Numbered from the stretch's first letter, positions 1 through 9,839 are shown. The stretch is DNA of 64,000 nucleotides from Marinobacterium arenosum (GCF_019795155.1 NZ_JAILYN010000014.1:28868-92867), one strand, 5' to 3'. The notes: generated by a model not told the origin, from the letters alone. Numbers and translations: made by a program.

Positions 1-503
1 CGCCATGCGGCGTGAGTGGCGCTCTTCACCGTAGGTGTAGATCACATCGGCGATTTCGCGCTCGTCGGCACGGGCGATCCACTCGGCGGCGCTTTCACCG
101 ACACCCGGGTTCATCCGCATATCGAGCGGGCCATCCTGCAGAAAGCTGAAGCCGCGCGTCGGATCATCGAGCTGAGGGGAGGAGACACCCAGGTCCAGCA
201 GTACGCCGGCCACCTTGCCCTGCAGGCCGCGCGCGGTGACGAACTGCTGCAGCTGGGCAAAGGAGCCGTGTTCGATGGCGAAACGCGGCTCGTCGGCGAA
301 CCGTTCGCCGGCATGGGCGATCGCCACCGGGTCCTTGTCGATCGCCATCAGCCGACCGTTGTCGGACAGCTGCTCCAGCACCAGTGCGCTGTGACCACCA
401 CGCCCGAAAGTACCGTCGATGTAGAACCCATCCGGGTCTTGCACCAGTTCCCGGACCGCTTCGTCGAGCAGCACCGTAATATGTTTCAGTTCCCGACTCA
501 TCC
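1..503 (-). CDS. rsmH: 16S rRNA (cytosine1402-N4)-methyltransferase RsmH, N-terminal part
   Basis: RsmH methylates N4 of C1402 in the decoding centre of 16S rRNA using SAM. The first 167 residues lie in the window and the rest runs off the left edge. The start ATG is at 503-501 and the protein begins [16 protein letters not shown]. Motif I for SAM binding follows as [10 protein letters not shown] near residues 29-38, and [10 protein letters not shown] places the acidic motif II. It lies 16 bp downstream of mraZ on the same strand, the conserved start of the division and cell-wall (dcw) cluster. Identification is secure from motifs and context. The truncation is only the window edge. Confidence 0.95.
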
Positions 504-519
504 GCCGCAAGTTCCTGAG

Positions 520-975
520 TTAAAGAGAAAGTGACTGCATCTCTTCCGGCAGCGCCATGCCGCCTTCTACATCTTCCAGATACTGGTCCCTAGTGCTGAG
601 CCAGTGCGCTTCGCTCCAGATTTCGAACTTGCGCCCCTGGCCGAGCAGGACAATCTTCTTGTCCAAATCAGCGTATTCCCGCAGCGGCGCCGGCAACAAC
701 AGCCGGCCGTTGGCATCCATATCCAGATCGGTGGCATGACCGATCAACAGGCGCTGGATTCGACGGGCCGCCGGGTTAAAACTCGGCAGCGCTTCGATCT
801 TCGTCTGGATAACCTCCCACTCGGGCAGCGGATAAAGCAGCAAGCAACGTTCTTCGGTGTCGATGGTGGCAACCAGATGCCCGTCACAGCTCACCGCGAT
901 CTGTTCGCGGTAGCGCGCCGGTATGGCCAGTCGGCCTTTGGCATCGAGATTGATTGGATTTACGCCACGGAACAT
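520..975 (-). CDS. mraZ: Transcriptional regulator MraZ
   Basis: MraZ is an AbrB-like, ring-forming DNA-binding protein that represses its own dcw-cluster promoter. The 151-residue product is of usual length. It has two SpoVT/AbrB-type half domains: MFRGVNPINLDAKGRLAIP at the N terminus and a second repeat around LDMDANGRLLLPAPLREYA (residues about 83-101). The DxxGRLxxP core occurs in both. It is the first gene of the operon leading into rsmH. Direct CCAC repeats (GTGG on the coding strand) lie 26-50 bp upstream and match the expected MraZ operator, so autoregulation is likely. Confidence 0.96.
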   Translation of the reverse strand: MFRGVNPINLDAKGRLAIPARYREQIAVSCDGHLVATIDTEERCLLLYPLPEWEVIQTKIEALPSFNPAARRIQRLLIGHATDLDMDANGRLLLPAPLREYADLDKKIVLLGQGRKFEIWSEAHWLSTRDQYLEDVEGGMALPEEMQSLSL

Positions 976-1000
976 AACGCCACTTAAACCACAAAATTAT

Positions 1001-1024
1001 CCACTTTTCCCCACAATACCCCAC
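1001..1024 (-). promoter_or_regulatory. MraZ operator: GTGG repeats at 10-bp spacing
   Basis: On the plus strand CCAC occurs at 1001-1004, 1011-1014 and 1021-1024, exactly 10 bp apart, with weaker copies at 989-992 and 980-983. Read on the coding strand this is GTGGG-N5-GTGGG-N5-GTGGA. It matches the TGGGN-N5 direct-repeat boxes bound by MraZ in other bacteria. The site lies just upstream of the mraZ start. The operator role is inferred from motif, spacing and position. Confidence 0.8.
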
Positions 1025-1218
1025 GAGAACACACTATAGAAACTAACCCCTACCAATGCAAGGCTGTAACAACCCGCAACCGCCCGTAAAATCAAGCGAT
1101 TAACGAATTCAGGAATGACGAATGGAGGGTGTTTTCAGGTAGTGAAAAATAGTTGCTTAGCAATCAAGGGATTACCTGTTGCCAGGTAGCGGAAGAGCGA
1201 TCCGTGCGGGAAAAATAG

Positions 1219-1576
<358 letters not shown>

Positions 1577-1609
1577 GCGAAGGATACCAGCTTAACGGCT
1601 GTGCGCAAG

Positions 1610-2446
1610 TCAGCTGCGCTCCAGCGCGGCCTGATAGAGCAATTTTTTCTTGATACCGGTGATCTGCGCGGCCAGCGCCGAGGACTGCTTGACCGACAGC
1701 TCGGCCAGCAGGATATCCAGCACCCGCAACGCCTCGTCATCCAGCTGATCGGCCGGCTTCGGCACCGCCCCCTCCACCATCAGCACGAACTCGCCGCGCT
1801 GTTGATTACTGTCCGCCGCCATCCAGTCCAGCAACTCAGCCAGCGGCGCGCAATGGATCGTTTCGAAGGTCTTGGTCAACTCACGTGCCACCGCCGCCCG
1901 CCGCTGCGGCCCAAACACCTCGGCCATATCGGTCAACGATGCCAGAATCCGGTGCGGCGATTCGTAAAACACCAGCGTGTGCGGCAACGTCTCACGCTCA
2001 CGGTAGAACTGCTGCCGCGCCTGACTCTTGGCCGGCGGAAAGCCCTCGAAGGAAAACCGGTCACTGGGCAACCCGGAAGCGCAGAGCGCGGTGACGAACG
2101 CCACGCAGCCCGGCACCGGCACCACCCGGAAACCCGCCTCGCGCACCGCCCGCACCAACACGAAACCGGGATCGGAGATCACCGGGGTTCCGGCATCAGA
2201 GATCAGGGCTACACTCTCACCCTGGGACAGATACTGCAAAATACGCTCAACCCGTTGCCGTTCGTTGTGCTCGTGCACTGAAATCAATGGGGTTTTGATG
2301 TTAAAGTGCGCCATCAGACGCGCACTATGACGGGTATCCTCTGCAGCGATCACCGCAACCTGATTCAGCACATCGACCGCACGCGGCGTCATGTCCTGCA
2401 GGTTTCCGATCGGCGTGGCCACCACATAAAGCGCGGTATCTTGCAT
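1610..2446 (-). CDS. rsmI: 16S rRNA (cytidine1402-2'-O)-methyltransferase RsmI
   Basis: RsmI adds the 2'-O-methyl to C1402 of 16S rRNA, the same nucleotide modified by RsmH. The 278-residue protein has the tetrapyrrole-methylase fold: LYVVATPIGNLQDMTPRAV at the N terminus, AEDTRHSARLM near residue 35, and the glycine-rich LISDAGTPVISDPG loop near residues 81-94 for SAM. FYESPHR and the C-terminal helical domain complete the family pattern. It is divergent from lpoA with a 35-bp gap, the standard yraL/yraM arrangement. Confidence 0.96.
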   Translation of the reverse strand: MQDTALYVVATPIGNLQDMTPRAVDVLNQVAVIAAEDTRHSARLMAHFNIKTPLISVHEHNERQRVERILQYLSQGESVALISDAGTPVISDPGFVLVRAVREAGFRVVPVPGCVAFVTALCASGLPSDRFSFEGFPPAKSQARQQFYRERETLPHTLVFYESPHRILASLTDMAEVFGPQRRAAVARELTKTFETIHCAPLAELLDWMAADSNQQRGEFVLMVEGAVPKPADQLDDEALRVLDILLAELSVKQSSALAAQITGIKKKLLYQAALERS

Positions 2447-2481
2447 ATTGATTCCATCCTCAAGCTGGGGCGAGGAAGTAT

Positions 2482-4317
2482 ATGATGATTAACAGGCGAC
2501 TGTCTCTGGCGGCAGTACTGGCATTGACCCTGGCGGGCTGTAGCGCGCCGACCACCGTTACACCGCCGGCCGACACGGCGCAACAGCGTGAAATGGACCG
2601 GATGCAGCGTGTCGAACAACTGCTGAACGAAGCAGAGCGGGCCGCGCCGATCCAGGCCGCCCGACTGAAGGCGGAAGCGGCCACCCTGCTTAGCGAGATC
2701 GGCCGCGACTTCGACGCCCAGCGCCTGCTCGACCAGATCGACACCCGCCTGCTGCCGCCCAGCCTGAACTGGCAGATCGCCCTGCTGCGCGCCGAACGCG
2801 CGCTACAGGCACAGCAGCCGGACCAGGCACTGAAATACCTGGCACTACCGACCACCGCCCCACTGCCGGCCGACAGCGAAACCCGCCTCAGCGAGCTGCG
2901 CCTGCAGGCGTACAGCCAGAAACAGGACCCGCTCGGCGAAACCCTCGAGCTGATCCGCCTCAGCCGGCTGCAGCCGGATGGCGAAATCCCGTTCCGCGAC
3001 CGCATCTGGTCATCCCTGAGCCAGCTCAGCAGCGAGCAGGTCAGCCAACTGACTGAGCGCAGCAGCAACAACTACTATGAGCAAGGCTGGTTCGAACTCG
3101 CCTACGCACTGCACCAGGCCCGCGACCTGAGCCAGCAAAGCAGCGCCCTGAACCGCTGGCGCACGCTATGGGAGAGCCACCCCGCCAACCAGCAACCGCC
3201 CTCCGCACTGCAGGCCCTGCAGGCCGGCTCGACCAATATCCAGCACATCGCGCTGCTACTGCCACAGAGCGGCCCGCTGGCAAAACCGGCCCGCGCTATC
3301 CGCGAAGGGGTGATGACCGCTTACTACCAGGCCCAGGACAATGGCGAGCCGGTGCCCCGCCTCAGCATGCTGGATGCCAGCCAGATCAGCAGCCCGATCC
3401 AGCTGATCGAAGTAATCCAGCAGCAGCAGATCGATCTGGTGATCGGCCCGCTGGATAAGGATTATGTCCAGCAGCTCAGCCTTGCCGGCCAATTGCCGGC
3501 GCCGGTGCTGGCGCTCAACTACGCCACTGACGACACCAACACCGCACAAACCAACCAGCTGTACCAGTTCGGCCTGGCCGCCGAGGATGAAGCCCGCCAA
3601 GCGGCGGAACGCGCTTGGCAGGACGGCCACCGCAAGATTGCCGTACTGACCGCCAACAGCGGCTGGGGTCAGCGAGTCGCCGCCGCCTTCGACGAACGCT
3701 TCCGCGCCCTCGGCGGCATCGTAACGACCCACGACCAGTTCGGTGACGACGACAGTTTCAACACCACCGTCAGCCGACTGATGGCGACCGACATGAGCAA
3801 AAAGCGCGCCGACCGGATCCGACAACTGGTGCGCGACCACAAGGTCCATTTCGAGGAACGCCGCCGCCAGGACCTGGACGCGGTCTTCCTGTCAGCACTG
3901 CCGGGCGACGCCCGCCAGATCAAGCCGACCCTGTCGTTCCACTATGCCAACGACCTGCCGATCTATGCCACCTCACACGTCTACGCCGGCTTCAACAACC
4001 CGATGACCGACCAGGACCTGAGCGGCATCCGCTTTGTCGACATCCCCTGGAACCTGGCCAGCCCGTCCGCTGGCAAACGTGCGCTGCAGCAGCTGCGCCA
4101 GGATACCGACACCCGTTTCGGCCGACTCTACGCGCTGGGCCTGGATGCCTACCAGCTACACCCCTACCTGCAACAGCTGGCCGCCCTGCCGCAGGCCGCC
4201 CTGCAGGGTGAAACCGGCCGGCTGTCGGTGGATAACCAGGGCCGGGTGGCCCGCCAGCTGGACTGGGCGATCTTCCGTAATGGCCTGCCGCAAAGCTGGC
4301 AACCGGAGCAACGCTGA
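2482..4317 (+). CDS. lpoA: Outer-membrane lipoprotein LpoA, activator of PBP1a
   Basis: LpoA stimulates the peptidoglycan synthase PBP1a from the outer membrane. The 611-residue product starts with a lipoprotein signal and lipobox (LALTLAGC, lipidated Cys at about residue 20). An N-terminal helical TPR-like domain runs to about residue 255. A C-terminal periplasmic-binding-protein-like domain follows, opening with HIALLLPQSGPLAKPARAI. The length and two-domain build fit the LppC/LpoA family. It heads a probable operon with yraN (5-bp gap). A second in-frame ATG directly after the first does not alter the lipobox. Confidence 0.95.
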   Translation: MMINRRLSLAAVLALTLAGCSAPTTVTPPADTAQQREMDRMQRVEQLLNEAERAAPIQAARLKAEAATLLSEIGRDFDAQRLLDQIDTRLLPPSLNWQIALLRAERALQAQQPDQALKYLALPTTAPLPADSETRLSELRLQAYSQKQDPLGETLELIRLSRLQPDGEIPFRDRIWSSLSQLSSEQVSQLTERSSNNYYEQGWFELAYALHQARDLSQQSSALNRWRTLWESHPANQQPPSALQALQAGSTNIQHIALLLPQSGPLAKPARAIREGVMTAYYQAQDNGEPVPRLSMLDASQISSPIQLIEVIQQQQIDLVIGPLDKDYVQQLSLAGQLPAPVLALNYATDDTNTAQTNQLYQFGLAAEDEARQAAERAWQDGHRKIAVLTANSGWGQRVAAAFDERFRALGGIVTTHDQFGDDDSFNTTVSRLMATDMSKKRADRIRQLVRDHKVHFEERRRQDLDAVFLSALPGDARQIKPTLSFHYANDLPIYATSHVYAGFNNPMTDQDLSGIRFVDIPWNLASPSAGKRALQQLRQDTDTRFGRLYALGLDAYQLHPYLQQLAALPQAALQGETGRLSVDNQGRVARQLDWAIFRNGLPQSWQPEQR

Positions 4318-4322
4318 ACCCC

Positions 4323-4679
4323 ATGGACAGACAACAGATCGGCAAGGACGCCGAACAACGGGCCGAGCGGTACCTGAAGCAACAGGGACTTCGCCCGGTC
4401 AAGCGCAATTTCAGCAGCCGCTGGGGCGAGATCGACCTGATCATGCGCGACGGCCGCGAGCTGGTCTTTATCGAGGTACGCCAACGACGCCATGACAGCT
4501 TTGGCGGCGCAGCCCTTTCGGTCGATCACCGCAAGCAACTGCGACTGATAAAAACCGCCAGCTACTACCTACAGCAGCACAACTGTACGGACGCCCCCTG
4601 CCGGTTCGATGTGATCGCCTTCGAGGGAAAGGCGGCAGCCGGGCAGCCGGTATGGTATAAAGACGCATTTAGAATTTGA
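4323..4679 (+). CDS. yraN: UPF0102 family protein YraN
   Basis: A 118-residue member of the UPF0102/YraN family, a small fold related to endonucleases and Holliday-junction resolvases. The biochemical role is unproven. The nuclease-like core is visible: AEQRAERYLKQQGL, then WGEIDLIMRDGRELVFIEVRQR, where the E-I-D and E-V-(R/K) positions correspond to the metal-binding motif of the fold. Lys is replaced by Arg in EVRQR, a common variant. It lies between lpoA and diaA, the conserved neighbourhood. Confidence 0.93.
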   Translation: MDRQQIGKDAEQRAERYLKQQGLRPVKRNFSSRWGEIDLIMRDGRELVFIEVRQRRHDSFGGAALSVDHRKQLRLIKTASYYLQQHNCTDAPCRFDVIAFEGKAAAGQPVWYKDAFRI

Positions 4680-4695
4680 CCGAGTGCAGTAAGGG

Positions 4696-5289
4696 ATGGA
4701 GTTAGAAGAGCGCATCATCAACCACTTTCACAATTCGATGGAGGTCAACGCGGTCACCATTGAGCAGTACACACCACTTATCGCGCATGCCGGCGAACTT
4801 CTTCTGCATACCCTGGTCAGTGAAAGCAAAATCCTGTGCTGCGGCAACGGCGGCTCAGCCGGCCTGGCACAACACTTCGCCGCCCTGCTGCTGAACCGGT
4901 TCCGCAACGAACGCCCGGGCCTGCCGGCGATGTCGCTCTGTGCCGACGCCGCGGTGGCGACAGGCATCTGCGAAGACAGTACCTTCGCCGACGTCTACGC
5001 CAAACAGATCCGCGCCCTCGGCCAACCCGGCGATATCCTGCTGATCATCTCGCCACACGGTCGCAGCGCCAGCCTGATCCAGGCGATCCAGGCAGCCCAC
5101 GACCGGGAGATGTTGGTGATCGCCCTGACCGGCGGCGACGGCGGCGACATGACCAGCCTGCTGGGCCCCGAGGAAGTGGAGATCTGCGTACCGGCCGACG
5201 ACACCGTACTGGTACATCACGCACACCTGATGCTGCTGCATACGCTGTGCGACCTGATTGACTATCAACTGTTTGGAAGCGAGTACTGA
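4696..5289 (+). CDS. diaA: SIS-domain DnaA initiator-associating protein DiaA
   Basis: A 197-residue phosphoheptose-isomerase-like SIS protein. In E. coli the orthologue DiaA binds DnaA and promotes its assembly at oriC. The SIS fold shows in CCGNGGSAGLAQHFAALLLNRF (residues about 47-68) and LLIISPHGRSASLIQAI (about 115-131). Position between yraN and dolP favours DiaA over the LPS enzyme GmhA, which it resembles. Its TGA overlaps the ATG of dolP by one base (TGATG), implying translational coupling. Confidence 0.92.
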   Translation: MELEERIINHFHNSMEVNAVTIEQYTPLIAHAGELLLHTLVSESKILCCGNGGSAGLAQHFAALLLNRFRNERPGLPAMSLCADAAVATGICEDSTFADVYAKQIRALGQPGDILLIISPHGRSASLIQAIQAAHDREMLVIALTGGDGGDMTSLLGPEEVEICVPADDTVLVHHAHLMLLHTLCDLIDYQLFGSEY

Positions 5290-5861
5290 TGAAGACGCCA
5301 TTAGCCGCCATTATCCTGGGTACCACGCTGCTACTGTCCGGCTGCGCCAGCATGCTGAGCGACGGCCAACCGGTCCAGCAATCACCCGGCCATCGCACCC
5401 TCGGCTCCTATGTCGACGATGAACTGATCGAAACCAAGGCGCTGATTAACCTGTCAGCCGGCTCCGAGGAGCTCAAGGCTGCCAACGTCAGCGTGGTCAG
5501 CTACAACGGCATCGTCCTGCTGACCGGCCAGGTACCCAGCGAGTACACCAAGCAGGAAGCGGAGCAGATCGTCAGCGAGGTGCGCAAGGTACGCCGCATC
5601 CACAACGAGCTGACGATCTCCGGCACCAGCTCTGCCCTGGCCCGCACCAACGACACCTGGCTGACCACCAAGGTGAAGACCCAGCTGCTGGCAAACGAAG
5701 CGATCGACGGCGGCCGCATCAAGGTGGTCACCGACGGCGGCACCGTCTACCTGATGGGGCTGGTCAGCCATGCCGAGGCCGACACCGCGGTTCAGATCGT
5801 CCGGGGGATCAGCGGAGTGCAGAAGATCATCAAGATCTTCGAGTATATCGATCAGCCCTGA
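5289..5861 (+). CDS. dolP: Dual-BON-domain lipoprotein DolP (YraP)
   Basis: DolP is an outer-membrane lipoprotein that supports envelope integrity and BAM function. The 190-residue precursor has a lipoprotein signal with lipobox LLLSGC (Cys at about residue 19). Two BON domains follow, roughly residues 45-113 and 120-190, each with the VVSYNGIVLLTGQV / VVTDGGTVYLMGLV pattern. It is last in the lpoA-yraN-diaA-dolP run and is followed by a strong terminator. Confidence 0.95.
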   Translation: MKTPLAAIILGTTLLLSGCASMLSDGQPVQQSPGHRTLGSYVDDELIETKALINLSAGSEELKAANVSVVSYNGIVLLTGQVPSEYTKQEAEQIVSEVRKVRRIHNELTISGTSSALARTNDTWLTTKVKTQLLANEAIDGGRIKVVTDGGTVYLMGLVSHAEADTAVQIVRGISGVQKIIKIFEYIDQP

Positions 5862-5886
5862 TTTGACGCGCGACAGACAACATATG

Positions 5887-5923
5887 AAAACAAAAAAGGG
5901 AGCATAGCTCCCTTTTTGTTTTA
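5887..5923. terminator. Bidirectional rho-independent terminator
   Basis: The stem AAAGGGAGC / GCTCCCTTT is flanked by an A-run on the left and a T-run on the right, so it can end transcription from both dolP (plus) and sspB (minus), which converge here. Confidence 0.9.
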
Positions 5924-5978
5924 AGCGATGAGTTAACAGCTTTGAGTTAACAGCCACCCAACCCAGCTAAAATGACCG

Positions 5979-6419
5979 CTACTTAACCACCTTCAGTGTC
6001 GGCCGCTTAGCCGCAGGCTTGGCCTCCTCTTCGGACGGCTCATCACCCGCAGGCTCAGCGTCCTCCGCCGCCTCGGCGGCAGGCTCAGCCTGCAGATAAG
6101 CCTCGGCGCCCGGCTCCATGCCGAAGCCCATGCCGGACCCATCTTCCGCCGAATAGATCGCCAGCAGTGCCGCCATCGGCACATAGATATCCATCGGCTG
6201 ACCGCCGAAGCGGGCATTGAAGCTCAGCGCCTCGTCATCGATATGCAATCCCCGCACCGCACCGGGAGAGACGTTCAGCACGATACGACCGTCGTTGACG
6301 AACTGGGTCGGCACACTGACATAGTCAACCGTGGCATCCACCAACAGATAGGGGGTGGCATCGTTGTCCAGCAGCCAGTCATACAGCGCCCGCAGGATAT
6401 AGGGCCTACTTGGTTTCAT
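5979..6419 (-). CDS. sspB: ClpXP protease specificity-enhancing factor SspB
   Basis: SspB tethers ssrA-tagged proteins to ClpXP for degradation. The 146-residue protein opens with SRPYILRALYDWLLDNDATPYLLVDA and contains VPTQFVNDGRIVLNVSP, characteristic of the folded substrate-binding domain. An acidic, Ala/Glu-rich linker follows. The tail TLKVVK matches the C-terminal ClpX-docking motif. It lies downstream of sspA on the same strand, with an intercistronic terminator-like hairpin between them. Confidence 0.96.
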   Translation of the reverse strand: MKPSRPYILRALYDWLLDNDATPYLLVDATVDYVSVPTQFVNDGRIVLNVSPGAVRGLHIDDEALSFNARFGGQPMDIYVPMAALLAIYSAEDGSGMGFGMEPGAEAYLQAEPAAEAAEDAEPAGDEPSEEEAKPAAKRPTLKVVK

Positions 6420-6448
6420 CGGACCTCCTCAAACAGGCTCTCAGTAAA

Positions 6449-6482
6449 CAAAAAAGGGATGAGCAACGCCATCCCTTTTCCA
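6449..6482 (-). terminator. Terminator or attenuator between sspA and sspB
   Basis: On the minus strand a GGGATG/CATCCC stem is followed by a T-run (TTTTTTG). It lies between the sspA stop and the sspB start and probably lowers sspB transcription relative to sspA or separates the two units. Confidence 0.75.
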
Positions 6483-6507
6483 AATCGCAAGCAGATCAAG
6501 AACGATC

Positions 6508-7140
6508 TCAGTCGCGCATTTCACGCTCTGCGTCAGACAAGCTCGCCTGGAAGGACTCTCGCTCGAACAGCCGCTCCATGTACTTCAGCAACGGCTTGCA
6601 CTGCGCTTCCGGCAGTTCGACACCCAGCGCCGGCAGGCGCCAGAGGATCGGTGCCAGACAGCAATCCACCAGGCTGAACTCTTCGCTCATGAAGAACGGC
6701 TTCTCGTTGAAGATCGGCGCGATCGCCACCAGGCTGTCACGCAACTCCTTACGGCAGCGCTCCAGCTCCGCCGCATCGGCCTTACCTGCGACCAGGGTAT
6801 CCACCAGCACGCACCAGTCACGCTGGATGCGATGCATGAACAAACGACTCTCGGCACGCGCCACCGGATACACCGGCAACAGCGGCGGATGCGGGAACCG
6901 CTCGTCCAGATACTCCATCATCACATTGGGCTCATAGAGCACCAGTTCACGGTCGAGCAATGTCGGCAGGCTGTTATAAGGGTTCAGCGATGCCAGATCC
7001 TCCGGCAGCTCATCCTCTTTACAGTCGATGATCTCAACGGCAACACCCTTTTCCGCCAGTACAATGCGTACCCGGTGGCTGTAATGATCTTCACCATCAG
7101 AGTAGAAGGTCATGGAAGAACGCTTGGCCACAACGCCCAT
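6508..7140 (-). CDS. sspA: Stringent starvation protein A (SspA)
   Basis: SspA binds RNA polymerase and modulates transcription under starvation and stress. The 210-residue protein has the GST fold without a catalytic role. The thioredoxin-like N-terminal domain reads [25 protein letters not shown], with [26 protein letters not shown]. The helical C-terminal domain includes [25 protein letters not shown]. The petC-sspA-sspB order is conserved in gammaproteobacteria. Confidence 0.96.
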   Translation of the reverse strand: MGVVAKRSSMTFYSDGEDHYSHRVRIVLAEKGVAVEIIDCKEDELPEDLASLNPYNSLPTLLDRELVLYEPNVMMEYLDERFPHPPLLPVYPVARAESRLFMHRIQRDWCVLVDTLVAGKADAAELERCRKELRDSLVAIAPIFNEKPFFMSEEFSLVDCCLAPILWRLPALGVELPEAQCKPLLKYMERLFERESFQASLSDAEREMRD

Positions 7141-7171
7141 CGAACACTCCCGTTATAAATGAAACTGATAC

Positions 7172-7203
7172 AAAAACATGCGCGGCCCGTCGGGACCGCG
7201 CAT
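7172..7203 (-). terminator. Terminator after the petABC operon
   Basis: On the minus strand the stem TGCGCGGTCCC / GGGCCGCGCA is followed by TGTTTTTG. It sits 29 bp beyond the petC stop and before sspA. Confidence 0.8.
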
Positions 7204-7231
7204 TCCAGAACGCTAGTGTAACACAGGCGTA

Positions 7232-7996
7232 TTAGTGAACGTCCTTCCAGTATTCTTTCTTCAGCGCAAAAGCGACGAAGAAGAACAGCACCAGGAAGAT
7301 CAGCACATAGGTACCGATCCGGTGCGAGTCCAGCTTGGACGGCTCACCGATGTACGCCAGGAAGTTGACCAGATCGTAAACAACCTTGTCGAACTCCTCT
7401 TCGGACAGCTCACCGCTACCCTCGACCACGGTCAGGCATTTGCCCATTTCCTTGCCGGTCAGCGGATCGATAGCGGCTTCGGCGCGCATCTGCTCCGGAG
7501 AGCAGTGGTTCAGCTGGGTACCCTGCAGGTACTCCAGCACGTTCGGCATACCTACGTCCTTGAACACCGCGTTGTTGACACCCCAGGGACGGGACTCATC
7601 CTGGTAGAAGCTACGCAGGTAAGTGTACAACCAGTCAGGGCCACGCAGACGCGCTTCCAGGGTCAGATCGGGCGGCGGCGCACCGAACCAGCCCGAAGCA
7701 TCCTTGGCGCTCATTGCGATGGTCATCTGCTCGCCGATCTTCTGGTCACCCAGGATCAGGTACTGCTCGACCAGCTCATTCGGCATACCCAGATCCTGGG
7801 CAGCGCGCTCGTAGCGCTGATATTTAGCGGAGTGACAGCCCATGCAGTTGTTGACGAAGGTCTTCATACCACGCTGCAGAGACGCCTTGTTCTCCAGATC
7901 TACTTCCATGTGGTCCAGGTGTACACCGGCACCACCCGCTGCATTTGCTGCCAACGGCAGCACAGCCATGACAAATGCAATCAGAAACTTTTTCAT
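7232..7996 (-). CDS. petC: Cytochrome c1 subunit of the bc1 complex
   Basis: Cytochrome c1 passes electrons from the Rieske centre to soluble cytochrome c at the periplasmic face of complex III. The 254-residue precursor has a signal peptide (ending near AANA, residue 19), the haem-binding CMGCH motif near residue 55, and a C-terminal membrane anchor (LIFLVLFFFVAFAL). The axial Met is probably in the GMPNVLEYLQG region. Its start overlaps the petB stop by one base, so the petA-petB-petC operon is translationally coupled. Confidence 0.97.
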   Translation of the reverse strand: MKKFLIAFVMAVLPLAANAAGGAGVHLDHMEVDLENKASLQRGMKTFVNNCMGCHSAKYQRYERAAQDLGMPNELVEQYLILGDQKIGEQMTIAMSAKDASGWFGAPPPDLTLEARLRGPDWLYTYLRSFYQDESRPWGVNNAVFKDVGMPNVLEYLQGTQLNHCSPEQMRAEAAIDPLTGKEMGKCLTVVEGSGELSEEEFDKVVYDLVNFLAYIGEPSKLDSHRIGTYVLIFLVLFFFVAFALKKEYWKDVH

Positions 7997-9243
7997 TAGC
8001 CTGTAACCCTTTCCGGAACCGGTTTAGTGCTCTCCATCTTGGTGTAGATCGGCATCAGCAGGAAGAACGCGAAGTACAGTGCAGTACAGATCTGGGCCAC
8101 CAGGGTACGTGTCGGAGTGGAGGAAACCACGCCCAGGTAACCCAGGATTACGAAGGACACAGCGAAGATCAGCAGCCAGACCTTGCTCATCATGCCCTTG
8201 TAGCGCATGGATTTAACCGGACTGCGATCCAGCCACGGCAGCACGAACAGGATTGCAATCGCGGCACCCATCACCACCACACCCGGGAACTGGGAACCGG
8301 CGATCGGCGGCACGGCACGCAGCATGGCGTAGAACGGGGTGAAGTACCATACCGGCGCGATATGCTCAGGCGTCTTCAGCGGGTTGGCCGGCTCGAAGTT
8401 CGGCGCCTCGATCAGATAACCGCCACCTTCCGGGAAGAAGAAGATGATGGTGCAGAATACGAACAGGAACACCACCACACCGACGATATCTTTCACGGTG
8501 TAGTACGGGTGGAACGGGATACCATCCAGCGGCACGCCGTTTTCGTCCTTGTTGTCCTTGATCTCAACGCCATCCGGGTTGTTGGAACCCACTTCGTGCA
8601 GCGCGATGATATGCAGCACCACCAGCGCCAGCAGCACGATCGGCAGCGCGATCACGTGCAGCGAGAAGAAACGGGTCAGGGTCACGCCGGAGATCAGGTA
8701 GTCACCACGGATCCACAGCGCCAGATCTTCACCGATCACCGGCACCGCGGAGAACAGCGAAACAATTACCTGGGCACCCCAGTAGGACATCTGGCCCCAC
8801 GGCAGCAGGTAGCCCATGAAGGCTTCGGCCATCAGCGCCAGGTAGATGGCCATACCGAACAGCCACACCAGTTCGCGCGGCTTGCGATAGGAGCCGTACA
8901 ACATGCCACGGAACATGTGCAGGTAGACGACAGCAAAGAAGGCGGATGCACCGGTGGAGTGCATATAGCGCAGCAACCAGCCAAACTCGACATCGCGCAT
9001 GATGTATTCGATGGAATCGAATGCACCTTCCGCAGACGGGTTGTAGCTCATCGTCAGCCAGATACCGGTCAGGATCTGGTTGACCAGCACCAGCAGCGCC
9101 AGCGAGCCGAAGAAGTACCAGAAGTTGAAGTTCTTCGGTGCATAGTACTTGGACAGGTGATCTTCCCACATCGCCGTGGCCGGGAAACGATCATCAATCC
9201 AGCCCATCAGACCTGGATTCCCCTTGTTGCGGTAACCAGCCAT
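7996..9243 (-). CDS. petB: Cytochrome b subunit of the bc1 complex
   Basis: The membrane core of complex III, holding haems bL and bH and the two quinone sites. The 415-residue protein has eight or so hydrophobic segments. Family landmarks include FWYFFGSLALLVLVNQILTG, the HSTGASAFFAVVYLHMFRG segment with His haem ligands, GYLLPWGQMSYWGAQVI near the Qo site, and the Qo-site PEHIAPVWYF (PEWY variant). It overlaps petA and petC by single bases. Confidence 0.97.
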   Translation of the reverse strand: MAGYRNKGNPGLMGWIDDRFPATAMWEDHLSKYYAPKNFNFWYFFGSLALLVLVNQILTGIWLTMSYNPSAEGAFDSIEYIMRDVEFGWLLRYMHSTGASAFFAVVYLHMFRGMLYGSYRKPRELVWLFGMAIYLALMAEAFMGYLLPWGQMSYWGAQVIVSLFSAVPVIGEDLALWIRGDYLISGVTLTRFFSLHVIALPIVLLALVVLHIIALHEVGSNNPDGVEIKDNKDENGVPLDGIPFHPYYTVKDIVGVVVFLFVFCTIIFFFPEGGGYLIEAPNFEPANPLKTPEHIAPVWYFTPFYAMLRAVPPIAGSQFPGVVVMGAAIAILFVLPWLDRSPVKSMRYKGMMSKVWLLIFAVSFVILGYLGVVSSTPTRTLVAQICTALYFAFFLLMPIYTKMESTKPVPERVTG

Positions 9244-9839
9244 TATGCCACCTCCTGATCAACACCAACGACGATGACGTTTTCCTCAACATAGCTGTGA
9301 GGCGGGATCACCAGATTGGACGGCGCCGGGACGCCCTTGAATACGCGACCGGACAGGTCGAAACGGGAGCCGTGACATGGGCAGTAGAAACCACCGACCC
9401 AATCGTCACCCAGGTCTTCCGGCGCCACTTCCGGACGGTAAGTCGGCGAGCAACCCAGGTGGGTACAGATGCCGACCAGCACCACGATCTCTTCTTTCAG
9501 CGAGCGGTTCGGCGTACCCGGCACATAGGCCGGCTGCTGAGGTACCGCAGATTCCGGATCGGCCAGGCGGCCGCCGATCTTGGCCAGGTTATCCAGCGCA
9601 GTCTTGTCACGACGGACAATCCACACCGGCTTACCACGCCATTCAACGATCATCTGCTGACCCGGCTCCAGTTTACTTACATCAACCTTCACCGGAGCAC
9701 CAGCAGCTTTCGCCTTGGCACTCGGATTCCAGGAAGCCACGAACGGAACGGCCGCCCCGACAGCACCTACCGCACCAACTGCGGATGTGGCACCGATCAG
9801 GAGACGACGCCGCCCCTTATTCACGCCGTCATTGCTCAT
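9243..9839 (-). CDS. petA: Rieske iron-sulfur subunit of the bc1 complex
   Basis: The [2Fe-2S] protein that oxidises quinol at the Qo site. The roughly 198-residue product begins with a twin-arginine signal-anchor ([15 protein letters not shown]). It carries both cluster-binding boxes, CTHLGC and CPCHGS. The ATG at 9839 is preferred over the one at 9845 because GGGGAG is then 6 nt upstream rather than directly abutting the start codon. First gene of petABC. Confidence 0.96.
   Translation of the reverse strand: MSNDGVNKGRRRLLIGATSAVGAVGAVGAAVPFVASWNPSAKAKAAGAPVKVDVSKLEPGQQMIVEWRGKPVWIVRRDKTALDNLAKIGGRLADPESAVPQQPAYVPGTPNRSLKEEIVVLVGICTHLGCSPTYRPEVAPEDLGDDWVGGFYCPCHGSRFDLSGRVFKGVPAPSNLVIPPHSYVEENVIVVGVDQEVA

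Noticed and set aside
7975..9258. 427-residue ORF opposite petB
   Set aside because: It lies antisense to an unmistakable cytochrome b gene. Its composition (many His, Gln, Arg) is that of a GC-rich shadow frame.
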